Assembly (NCBI RefSeq): GCF_900104725.1
Contig: NZ_LT629758.1
Coordinates: forward strand, 1,674,001-1,738,000
Direction of reading: 5' to 3'
Length of the DNA: 64,000 bases
From: Actinoplanes derwentensis
Lineage (GTDB): Bacteria > Actinomycetota > Actinomycetes > Mycobacteriales > Micromonosporaceae
Each line of letters begins with the position of its first letter. Position 1 is the first letter of the stretch. Under the pieces are notes generated by a model. That model worked only from the letters and a program-made list of their open reading frames with translations, had not been told where the DNA came from and searched no databases. Positions 58,235-64,000 of this stretch are shown piece after piece. Position numbers and translations under genes: made by a program.

Positions 58235-58265
58235 GGAGGTATTTCATCATGCCTTGCAACTAGGG

Positions 58266-58282
58266 AAACTAATGGCTAGTTT
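58266..58282. promoter_or_regulatory. Candidate MarR operator
   Basis: AAACTA-ATGGC-TAGTTT: perfect 6-bp arms with a 5-bp spacer, ending 6 bp before the GTG of the unknown gene. An additional AACTAGG half-site lies at 58258-58264. Confidence 0.5.
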
Positions 58283-58288
58283 GCCTAA

Positions 58289-58729
58289 GTGTTTTGTCAC
58301 GACGTGGACCGGCGGCACGACGTGGTCCAGCAGCATGTGCGGCTCCTGCTGGAGGCGCCGTTCCGTGCCGACGCGGACCGTCGCTGCCGGGCCGAGGAGA
58401 TCGCTCGCACCGGGCAGCGGGTCGTCGAAGGCGTGTTGTCGTCCGCCGCTGACTGGGAGCTGCGGGACTGGCTCACCGGCGCGGTTCTCGCGCGCGGCGA
58501 CGACGGTCCCGCCGGGCTGGCGAGCGCCTTGTCCGGCCACTACGACGCCGACAACCTGTTCACCGACGACGCCCCCGGCCTCATCGGTGAGCAATGCTCG
58601 GTGACGACGGCGATTCCGCCGTCGCTGGGGCGGGCGATCGAACAGTGGCTGTTCGCCGACGAGACTCCGGATCAGGAGATCGCCGAGTTCATCGGCTGGC
58701 CGGTGGGGTCGGTCCGGGAGCACCGATGA
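58289..58729 (+). CDS. Protein of unknown function, divergent from MarR
   Basis: 146 residues from a GTG at 58289. It is rich in His/Asp/Arg at the start (CHDVDRRHDVVQQHV), helical throughout, with no membrane segment or signal. SLGRAIEQWLFADETPDQEIAEFIGWPVGSVREHR near the end looks like a sigma-type or HTH C-terminal helix (IAEFIGWPVGSV resembling a recognition turn), but this is tentative. Its 3' end overlaps the LysR gene by 41 bp. Likely regulated by the MarR gene across the operator. No family recognised. Confidence 0.55.
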   Translation: MFCHDVDRRHDVVQQHVRLLLEAPFRADADRRCRAEEIARTGQRVVEGVLSSAADWELRDWLTGAVLARGDDGPAGLASALSGHYDADNLFTDDAPGLIGEQCSVTTAIPPSLGRAIEQWLFADETPDQEIAEFIGWPVGSVREHR

Positions 58730-59591
58730 TCTCGCGCAACGTGTCCAGGACGGTGCGGACCGCGGCCCGGTGCAGAGTCTCCGGCCGGGCCAGCACGTCG
58801 ATGTGACGGGCGGCCGGCAGGTCGGCGAGCGGCCGTAGCACCAGCCGCGGATCGGCGACCGTGAGACGTCCCGGCAGCAGTGCCAGCACGTCACCGGCCG
58901 CCACCAGACAGGCCGCGACGCCGAAGTCGTTGATCCGGTGCCGCACGTCGAGCGGCCGCCCGGCCGTCGCGGCGATCGCCGTCAGCACTCCTTCCAGCGG
59001 AAACCCGGTGTGCACGCTGATCCACGGCCACGTGCTGACGTCCGTCGCGCGCAGCGGGTCGCGCGCGGACAGCGGATGGTCCGCGGACATCGCGACGTAC
59101 AACGGCTCGGTCATGATCGGAACAACCGTGAGCCGGTCGGCGGGCCACGGCGGACTGTGTGCCAGCCGATGGGCCAGGACCAGGTCGTAGTCGCCGACCA
59201 GGGCCGGGAAGTCGGCGTGCGCCACGTCCGCGTCCGAACAGCGCACACCCGGCGCCCGCAAGATCAGCGGCGCGAACCAGGCCTGCCCGGCGCTGTGGAA
59301 GCCGGCGATGGTCACCGGCGCGTCCGGGTCGTCGAGATGCTCACCGACGGCGCGGGCGGCCCGGTCCAGCGCGGTCATCACCTCGACGGCCGCCGCGGCC
59401 AGCGCCGCCCCGGCCGCGGTGAGCACGAGCCGGCGCCCGCGGCGTTCGGTCAGCGGCACCGGCGACGACCGTTGCAGAACGTTGAGCTGCTGGGACACCG
59501 CCGACGGGGTGATGTGCATCGCACGGGCGACGGCGGCGACACTGCCGCGCTCCCCGAGTTCCCGCAGCAGCCTCAGGTGATGCGGATCCAT
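58689..59591 (-). CDS. LysR family transcriptional regulator
   Basis: 300 residues. HLRLLRELGERGSVAAVARAMHITPSAVSQQLNVLQRSSPVPLTER is the N-terminal HTH, and the two-lobed ligand domain follows (TIAGFHSAGQAWFAPLIL, DVLALLPGRLTV). It is divergent from the EamA-type permease gene 37 bp away, the classic layout of LysR with its target. The inducer is unknown. Confidence 0.87.
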   Translation of the reverse strand: MDPHHLRLLRELGERGSVAAVARAMHITPSAVSQQLNVLQRSSPVPLTERRGRRLVLTAAGAALAAAAVEVMTALDRAARAVGEHLDDPDAPVTIAGFHSAGQAWFAPLILRAPGVRCSDADVAHADFPALVGDYDLVLAHRLAHSPPWPADRLTVVPIMTEPLYVAMSADHPLSARDPLRATDVSTWPWISVHTGFPLEGVLTAIAATAGRPLDVRHRINDFGVAACLVAAGDVLALLPGRLTVADPRLVLRPLADLPAARHIDVLARPETLHRAAVRTVLDTLREIIGAPGPTPPASR

Positions 59592-59628
59592 TAGGCCTCG
59601 CTACATCGTCGGTTCATCAGTTGGTGTC

Positions 59629-60570
59629 TTGTCTACCGCATCGGTGGGCCGCAAGCTTCCCGATGTGATGGGAGATCTTCTACTGCTGGCCGTTGCGGTC
59701 ATCTGGGGCAGCAGCTATCTGGCGGCCAAGACCCTGGTGGTCGCCGGTGGTGTGCTGCTCGTGCTGGCGTTGCGGTACCTGGTGTCGGCGGCCGTGCTGC
59801 TGCCGTTGATGATCCGGCGGCGGGTGCAACGCCGGGAGCTGGGTGTCGGCATCCTGCTCGGCTGTACCCAGGCGTCGGTGCTGGCGCTGGAGACCTGCGG
59901 GGTGTCGATGACCAGCGCCACCAACGCCGGGGTGCTGATCAGCCTGACGATTCTGATCACTCCGCTCCTGCAGGGCGGCCTGCCGCCGAAGTTCTTCGCG
60001 GCGGCCGCGGCGGCCACCGCCGGTGTGGCCTTGCTGGTGGCGGGGCCCGGACTGCGTACGCCCAATCTCGGTGACGTCCTGATGCTGCTCGCCGCACTGG
60101 TCCGCGCCGCGCACGTCACGCTCTCCGGTCGTCTCAGCCGGCCGTCGTACGACACGGTCACCCTGACCACCCTGCAGACCGTGGTCGGCGCGGTCGTGTT
60201 CAGTGCCGCCGCCTGGCCGCTGACCACCGGCGGTTTCCGGACGGCCGAGTGGGCGGGCGTGCTCTATCTGGCTCTGGGCTGCAGCGTCTTCGCGTTCCTG
60301 GTGCAGCTGTGGGCGATCCGCCGGACGTCCGCCGCCCGCGCCAGCCTGCTGCTGGGCACCGAACCGGTGTGGGCGGTCCTGATCGGCGTCGGCCTCGGCG
60401 GCGAACACCTGACCCCGTTGGCGGTCGCCGGCATCGTCCTGGTGCTGGCCGGCGTGTTCTGGGGCCAGCGAGTGGAACGCGAGGCCCGCACCGCCCGGCT
60501 GCGGGTCCCGCGTGCAGGCTCTAGTCCTGTGGACCCAGGCAGGAGCGCATATGCGGAGCCGCGGCCATGA
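59629..60570 (+). CDS. EamA/DMT-superfamily permease
   Basis: Up to 313 residues with ten transmembrane helices in two EamA repeats (LLLLAVAVIWGSSYLAAKTLV; LLAALVRAAHVTLSGRLSRP), ending in a short basic tail. It should export or import a small metabolite. The start is uncertain: TTG 59629 gives the longest product, while GTG 59647 or ATG 59668 would begin just before helix 1. Divergent from LysR, its likely regulator. The 3' end overlaps the MarR gene by 50 bp. Confidence 0.82.
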   Translation: MSTASVGRKLPDVMGDLLLLAVAVIWGSSYLAAKTLVVAGGVLLVLALRYLVSAAVLLPLMIRRRVQRRELGVGILLGCTQASVLALETCGVSMTSATNAGVLISLTILITPLLQGGLPPKFFAAAAAATAGVALLVAGPGLRTPNLGDVLMLLAALVRAAHVTLSGRLSRPSYDTVTLTTLQTVVGAVVFSAAAWPLTTGGFRTAEWAGVLYLALGCSVFAFLVQLWAIRRTSAARASLLLGTEPVWAVLIGVGLGGEHLTPLAVAGIVLVLAGVFWGQRVEREARTARLRVPRAGSSPVDPGRSAYAEPRP

Positions 60571-61021
60571 GCAGTTGCCGGCCGATCGTGGTGAGCTGGC
60601 CGACCTGTTCGGGGGTGAGTACGTCGAAGACCAGGCGGCGGGCCTCGCGGACGTGATCGGGAGCGGCGGCGGCGATGGCGTCCCAGCCGCTGTCGGTGAG
60701 GACCGCCCAGACGCAACGGGCCTCGGTGGCGGTCTCGACGCTGCGGCGTTCGACCCAGCCGTGTTTCTCCAGGCGGGCGACGGCGTGCGAGAGACGCGAC
60801 GGTGATCCGGCGGCGAGGTGGGCGAGCTGGCCCATTCGGACCGCCCGGTCGGGGGCCTCGGACAGCGCGGAGAGGATCGCGTATTCGAAGTAGTTGAGCC
60901 CGGAGTCCCGTTTGAGCTGGGCGTCGATCGCCGGGGGCAGGGTGGTGAGTACGGAGATGAGCGCTCTCCAGGCGGGTGCTTCGTCGGCGGAGAGCCAGGG
61001 GGCGGATGTGCTGTCGCTCAC
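60521..61021 (-). CDS. MarR family transcriptional regulator
   Basis: 166 residues with a GTG start. LNYFEYAILSALSEAPDRAVRMGQLAHLAAGSPSRLSHAVARLEKHGWVER is the winged helix; VWAVLTDSGWDAI the wing. It is divergent from the azoreductase gene, and two palindromes of the form TTGAA-N2-TTCAA lie between them, so it is the likely repressor of a quinone- or azo-responsive reductase, as known for MarR partners of such enzymes. Confidence 0.87.
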   Translation of the reverse strand: MSDSTSAPWLSADEAPAWRALISVLTTLPPAIDAQLKRDSGLNYFEYAILSALSEAPDRAVRMGQLAHLAAGSPSRLSHAVARLEKHGWVERRSVETATEARCVWAVLTDSGWDAIAAAAPDHVREARRLVFDVLTPEQVGQLTTIGRQLLMAAAPHMRSCLGPQD

Positions 61022-61048
61022 GGATCAGAAGAATACGCGACCGGTGAC

Positions 61049-61060
61049 TTGAATGTTCAA
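61049..61060. promoter_or_regulatory. MarR operator, site 1
   Basis: TTGAA-TG-TTCAA, a perfect inverted repeat 28 bp upstream of the MarR GTG on the azoreductase side. Confidence 0.6.
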
Positions 61061-61082
61061 TACGAGGCATGGCACTCTCCTG

Positions 61083-61094
61083 TTGAACATTCAA
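61083..61094. promoter_or_regulatory. MarR operator, site 2
   Basis: TTGAA-CA-TTCAA is the exact reverse complement of site 1, 34 bp away (about three helical turns), and 15 bp upstream of the azoreductase ATG. Confidence 0.6.
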
Positions 61095-61109
61095 ATCGAA
61101 GGGACACCC

Positions 61110-61733
61110 ATGGCCATCCTGCGTATCGACGCGAGCATCCTCGGCCCCAACTCCGCGAGCAGCGAGCTCGCCGACCTGGTCGAGAAGGAGCTCGCGGGCG
61201 CCGAGGTCAAGCGCCGCCATCTCGGCGCCGACCCGCTGCCCGCCGACGCCTGGGCCACCGCCATCCAGGCCGCCTACGTGCCGGTCGACCAGCGCAGCGA
61301 CGCCCACCACACCTCGGTCGCCCTGGCCGGCGAGCTGGCCGGCGAGCTGCGTGCCGCCGACGCCGTGATCGTCGCCCTGCCGTTCTACAACTACGGCGTC
61401 TCCCAGCACGCCAAGACCTGGATCGACCTGGCCATCGCCGGTGGCGAGAACGGCGAGAAGCTCCTCGAGGGCAAGCCCGCCGTCGTCCTCACCACCCGTG
61501 GCGGCGCCTACGGCCCCGGTACCCCGCGTGAGGGCTGGGACCACAACACCGACTTCCTGCGCCGTGTCTTCGCCGACGTCTGGGGTGCCGAGCTGACCCT
61601 GATCGAGCGCGAGTTCACCCTGGTCGGCGTCAACCCGGCCCTGGACGCGTTCACCGACACCGCCGCCGAGATGCGCAAGATCGCGTTCGAGGCGGCCACC
61701 GCGGCCGGCCGTACCCTCGCCGCTCGCTCTTGA
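61110..61733 (+). CDS. FMN-dependent NADH-azoreductase-like flavoprotein (AzoR/AcpD family)
   Basis: 207 residues. ILRIDASILGPNSASSELADLVE opens the flavodoxin-like fold; DAVIVALPFYNYGVSQHAKTWIDL and KPAVVLTTRGGAYGPGTPREGWDHN carry the FMN-binding loops of the AzoR family. It reduces quinones and azo or nitro compounds with NAD(P)H. The ATG at 61110 has AAGGGA upstream; the ORF is open further but that covers operators. Controlled probably by the divergent MarR. Confidence 0.88.
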   Translation: MAILRIDASILGPNSASSELADLVEKELAGAEVKRRHLGADPLPADAWATAIQAAYVPVDQRSDAHHTSVALAGELAGELRAADAVIVALPFYNYGVSQHAKTWIDLAIAGGENGEKLLEGKPAVVLTTRGGAYGPGTPREGWDHNTDFLRRVFADVWGAELTLIEREFTLVGVNPALDAFTDTAAEMRKIAFEAATAAGRTLAARS

Positions 61734-61744
61734 TCTTCAGGTTT

Positions 61745-61786
61745 CCGTGCCGGGCGTGCGACAGCCGTGTCGCATGCCCGGCACGG
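61745..61786. terminator. Bidirectional terminator with 19-bp stem
   Basis: CCGTGCCGGGCGTGCGACA (61745-61763) pairs with TGTCGCATGCCCGGCACGG (61768-61786) apart from one G-T pair; the loop is 4 nt. It lies between the convergent azoreductase and SnoaL-like genes and is the longest stem in the window. Confidence 0.75.
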
Positions 61787-61791
61787 GCCGA

Positions 61792-62241
61792 TCAGGCGGC
61801 CGCGATCGCTGACGCGAAATCGGGGTGGGCCCCGATCTGGGCGAGCAGCACGCCCGTCGCGTTGTAGCAGTTGAACCTTTCGATCTTTCCGTCCCGCAGA
61901 TACCAGAGATCCGCCGCCGGCACGTCGATCCGGTTTTCGGTCGCCGGGATCTCATCGGCCGGGGTCGGGAATCCGCCGAGATGTGTGCCCTGGATGCGCA
62001 GTTCGACGGCGACGACATCCCCGAGCGCATGCAGTTCGAGCAGCTCCCGGTGGACATCGGGGAAGACGCCGGCGAAGCCGGCCACCGCCTGGGCGACCTG
62101 ATCGCCGCGGAAACTCAGCGCGTTCGGAATGTCGTTGAACGACCCGTCCTCGGTGAACAGGGCGCGGAAGCCGGCACCGTCGAGGGCGTTCCCCTCCGCG
62201 AGCCGGTAAGCCTCGCGAACGATCTCCTCGTTGCTCTTCAC
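61792..62241 (-). CDS. SnoaL-like/NTF2-fold protein
   Basis: 149 residues. NEEIVREAYRLAEGNALDGAGFRALFTEDGSFNDIPNALSFRG and HALGDVVAVELRIQGTH with IDVPAADLWYLRDGKIERFNCY fit the SnoaL-like polyketide-cyclase/ester-cyclase group of the NTF2 superfamily. Members are often unannotated hydratases, isomerases or ligand binders. It is divergent from a TetR gene with a clear operator between, so it is probably that regulator's target. Confidence 0.8.
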   Translation of the reverse strand: MKSNEEIVREAYRLAEGNALDGAGFRALFTEDGSFNDIPNALSFRGDQVAQAVAGFAGVFPDVHRELLELHALGDVVAVELRIQGTHLGGFPTPADEIPATENRIDVPAADLWYLRDGKIERFNCYNATGVLLAQIGAHPDFASAIAAA

Positions 62242-62292
62242 GTCTGCTTCTCCCGGGGCTCGATGTCTGTCGTGGGCAAAGCTAGCTCGTTT

Positions 62293-62308
62293 TTGACTAA
62301 ATGGTCAA
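62293..62308. promoter_or_regulatory. TetR operator
   Basis: TTGAC-TAAATG-GTCAA, 5-bp perfect arms, in the 85-bp gap between SnoaL-like and TetR genes. It lies over the probable -35 region of the TetR promoter, whose -10-like TAGGCT (62314-62319) ends 7 nt before the ATG. Confidence 0.6.
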
Positions 62309-62326
62309 TAACGTAGGCTGGCTCAC

Positions 62327-62914
62327 ATGGCACGTCCCCGGAAGTTCGTCGAGAGTGATGTCGTCAGCAGCGCCGGTGAGGTGTTCGCTGTGCACGGCCT
62401 CGCCGCCGCGACACTCGACGACCTGGTGCGGGCGACCGGTCTGGGGAAGCAGAGCCTGTACAACGCGTTCGGCGGAAAACGGGAACTGTTCCTCCGGGCG
62501 CTCTCCGAGGACCGGGAGGAGGCGGCGCGGGCCGTCTCGGAAGCCCTCGGCCACGGCGACGCGCTGCCGCTGGAACGGATCCGGGGCCACATGCTCCTGA
62601 TGGCGATCGATTTCAGCCACAGCGATCGGCGGGTCTCGCTCACCACCCGGGCACTGGTCGAGTCGACCGGCGAGGACGACGCGCTCTCCACCGCCACCAG
62701 AGCCGGCATCGACCAGCTCGCCGGGATCTACGCCCAGTGCCTGGAACACGCGCGGGAGAACGGCGACCTCCCGGCGGACGCGAACGTGCCGTCGCTGGCG
62801 ATGTACTTCGTCGCCATCACCCGTGGAATGGAACTGCTCGGCCGTGCCGGTGTCGGCCGCGCCGCCCTCACCGCGGTCGCCCTCGACGCGCTGCGCGTGC
62901 TCCGCGCCCCATGA
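62327..62914 (+). CDS. TetR family transcriptional regulator
   Basis: 195 residues. RKFVESDVVSSAGEVFAVHGLAAATLDDLVRATGLGKQSLYNAFGGKRELF is the HTH; the C-terminal domain is of the TetR_C_16/AcrR kind. It is divergent from the SnoaL-like gene. Its stop overlaps the start of the kinase-like gene by 4 bp (ATGA), so the two are translated together. Leaderless start probable. Confidence 0.87.
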   Translation: MARPRKFVESDVVSSAGEVFAVHGLAAATLDDLVRATGLGKQSLYNAFGGKRELFLRALSEDREEAARAVSEALGHGDALPLERIRGHMLLMAIDFSHSDRRVSLTTRALVESTGEDDALSTATRAGIDQLAGIYAQCLEHARENGDLPADANVPSLAMYFVAITRGMELLGRAGVGRAALTAVALDALRVLRAP

Positions 62915-63420
62915 CCAGGCTGATCCTGCTCAACGGGCCGCCGGCGTGCGGCAAGTCGACGATTGCCCGGCTGTTCGTGGAGCGCCATCCGCTCGCGCTG
63001 ACCCTGGACATCGACCGGATCCGGGACCTGATCGGCGGCTGGCGCGACCAGGCCGGCCCGGCTGGGCTGCTGGCCCGCGACATCGCCCTGGCCGCCGCCC
63101 GGACCCACCTGACCAGCGGGTACGACGTCGTAGTGCCGCAACTGCTGGCCCGCCCGCAGTTCATCGAGCGGGCCGAAGCGCTCGCCGCCGAACTGGGCTG
63201 CCCGTTTCACGAGGTGGTCCTGATGGACGGCCGGGAGAACGCGCTCCGGCGCTGCGCCGTCCGCGACGGCGAGGTTCCCGCCGAGATCGGTGCCTTCTAC
63301 GACCGGCTGGTGGCCCTGATGGCGACCCGCCCGGCCGTGCGTTTCGTGCACAGCCGGGAAGGCGAGATCGAACAGACCTATCAGGACTTCCTAGCCGTGC
63401 TCGGCGGCGGCCTGCCGTAG
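62911..63420 (+). CDS. P-loop kinase-like ATPase (AAA_33 type)
   Basis: 169 residues. LILLNGPPACGKSTIARLFVERHPLAL has Walker A GPPACGKST; TLDIDRIRDLIGGW the following Asp; DVVVPQLLARPQFIERAEAL and LRRCAVRDGE(V) resemble the lid of small-molecule kinases such as gluconate, chloramphenicol or shikimate-type phosphotransferases. The substrate is unknown. It is coupled to the TetR gene (ATGA overlap), which suggests it phosphorylates or senses a drug-like or sugar ligand. Confidence 0.75.
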   Translation: MTRLILLNGPPACGKSTIARLFVERHPLALTLDIDRIRDLIGGWRDQAGPAGLLARDIALAAARTHLTSGYDVVVPQLLARPQFIERAEALAAELGCPFHEVVLMDGRENALRRCAVRDGEVPAEIGAFYDRLVALMATRPAVRFVHSREGEIEQTYQDFLAVLGGGLP

Positions 63421-63434
63421 GTCGATCTCCTCGA

Positions 63435-64000
63435 TCATCTCGCGAGCCGTCTCCTGGTCAGCTTCCGGTCGCGGTCTGCCGGGAGTGTGCTCAGGAACGC
63501 CGCCACGGCCGGGTGGCTGGCGGCGCCCCGGCGGAAGGCGACCCTGGTACGTCGGCGGGTCGGCAACGGCAGCAGCGTCACCCCGGCAGGCAGCCGGCCG
63601 GTCGCGAGCTGTGGCACCATCGCGACACCCTGACCGGCGGCGACCAGGGCCAGGACGGTTCCGAAGTCGTCCACCCGATGCCGGCCGCGCGGGGCGAACC
63701 CGGCCGCCCGGCAGATCTGCAGGGTCGCGGTGTGGCAGAGCGTTCCCGGGGTGGCCAGGATCCAGTTCGCGTCGCGGTGATCGGACAGATCGGTGCCCGG
63801 GCCGGTGCCGGCGAGATGGACCGCCTCGTCGAGCATCGGGACACTGTCCAGCCCCGGATCCCACTGCTGCGGCACCACGTCGTAGTCCTGGATCAGTCCG
63901 ACGTCCAGCCGCCGGTCCAGCAGCGCGGCGGGCACTGCGGCCGGATCGATCTCGGTCACCATCAGGTCCAGGGCGGGGTGTCGTTCGCCCAAGGTGACCA
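63435..64000 (-). CDS. LysR family regulator, 5' part outside window
   Basis: The open frame runs from the right edge to 63435 and covers about 188 residues of the ligand-binding domain (LDVGLIQDYDVVPQQWDPGL, RHRVDDFGTVLALVAAGQGVAMVPQLA); the HTH must lie beyond 64000. It ends 14 bp after the kinase-like gene, convergent. Identity beyond the LysR family cannot be read. Confidence 0.8.
   Translation of the reverse strand, partial: VTLGERHPALDLMVTEIDPAAVPAALLDRRLDVGLIQDYDVVPQQWDPGLDSVPMLDEAVHLAGTGPGTDLSDHRDANWILATPGTLCHTATLQICRAAGFAPRGRHRVDDFGTVLALVAAGQGVAMVPQLATGRLPAGVTLLPLPTRRRTRVAFRRGAASHPAVAAFLSTLPADRDRKLTRRRLAR

Overview
The window is a GC-rich (about 70 percent) chromosome segment from an actinomycete, most likely a Micromonosporaceae member such as Actinoplanes. 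This placement is inferred from gene content and style: an XRE/DUF5753 plus DUF397 pair, an F420-type luciferase-like oxidoreductase, an MptB-like mannosyltransferase, many GTG/TTG starts, 4-bp gene overlaps, and many starts sitting 6-7 nt after a TANNNT box as in leaderless mRNAs. I saw no rRNA, tRNA, CRISPR array, transposase or phage module.

Region by region. 1-2.8 kb: end of a sugar-catabolism operon (DUF6807/PmoA-like, cupin, Gfo/Idh/MocA). 3.0-5.2 kb: a CooC-like ATPase and a YGQ-repeat protein. 5.3-10.2 kb: a Tat-exported intradiol-dioxygenase-like protein, PobA, and a divergent NAD-linked module (NAD-kinase-like, SPFH, NrtR-like Nudix regulator with two candidate operators). 10.2-15.1 kb: flavin and F420 oxidoreductases with TetR partners, and an FeS photolyase. 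15.2-22.9 kb: GAF-EAL protein, MFS exporter, transglutaminase-like protein, a 20-residue Lys-rich microprotein, sulfotransferase, SseB-like protein, LacI regulator and two gene remnants. 22.9-27.4 kb: a four-gene meta-cleavage operon (extradiol dioxygenase, GalD-like tautomerase, LigJ-like hydratase, LigK-like aldolase) with a GntR regulator.

27.4-39.8 kb is a polysaccharide locus: ten minus-strand genes, nearly all overlapping, from chain-length/BY-kinase through TylF-type methyltransferase, split transketolase, two DegT enzymes, glycosyltransferase and a GNAT-phosphoglycosyltransferase fusion to Wzx and Wzy, with a CapD-like dehydratase divergent. 39.8-44.5 kb is one 1584-residue DUF4011-helicase-Vsr-like nuclease, an architecture associated with antiphage defence.

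44.6-64 kb holds many small regulator-enzyme pairs (MarR, TetR, HxlR, LysR with a hydrolase, RibD-type reductases, an Old Yellow Enzyme, a permease, an azoreductase and a SnoaL protein), often with a visible palindrome in the divergent gap. It also holds a PP-loop protein, an MptB-like enzyme, the XRE/DUF397 locus facing a tiny two-ORF unit with a structured leader, and a CotH-family lipoprotein. The best novelty candidates are the type I extradiol dioxygenase in an oxalomesaconate pathway, the SPFH/NAD-kinase-like/NrtR module, the single-gene defence nuclease, the micro-ORFs at 18.9 and 54.7 kb, and the glycan locus with its GNAT-PGT fusion.
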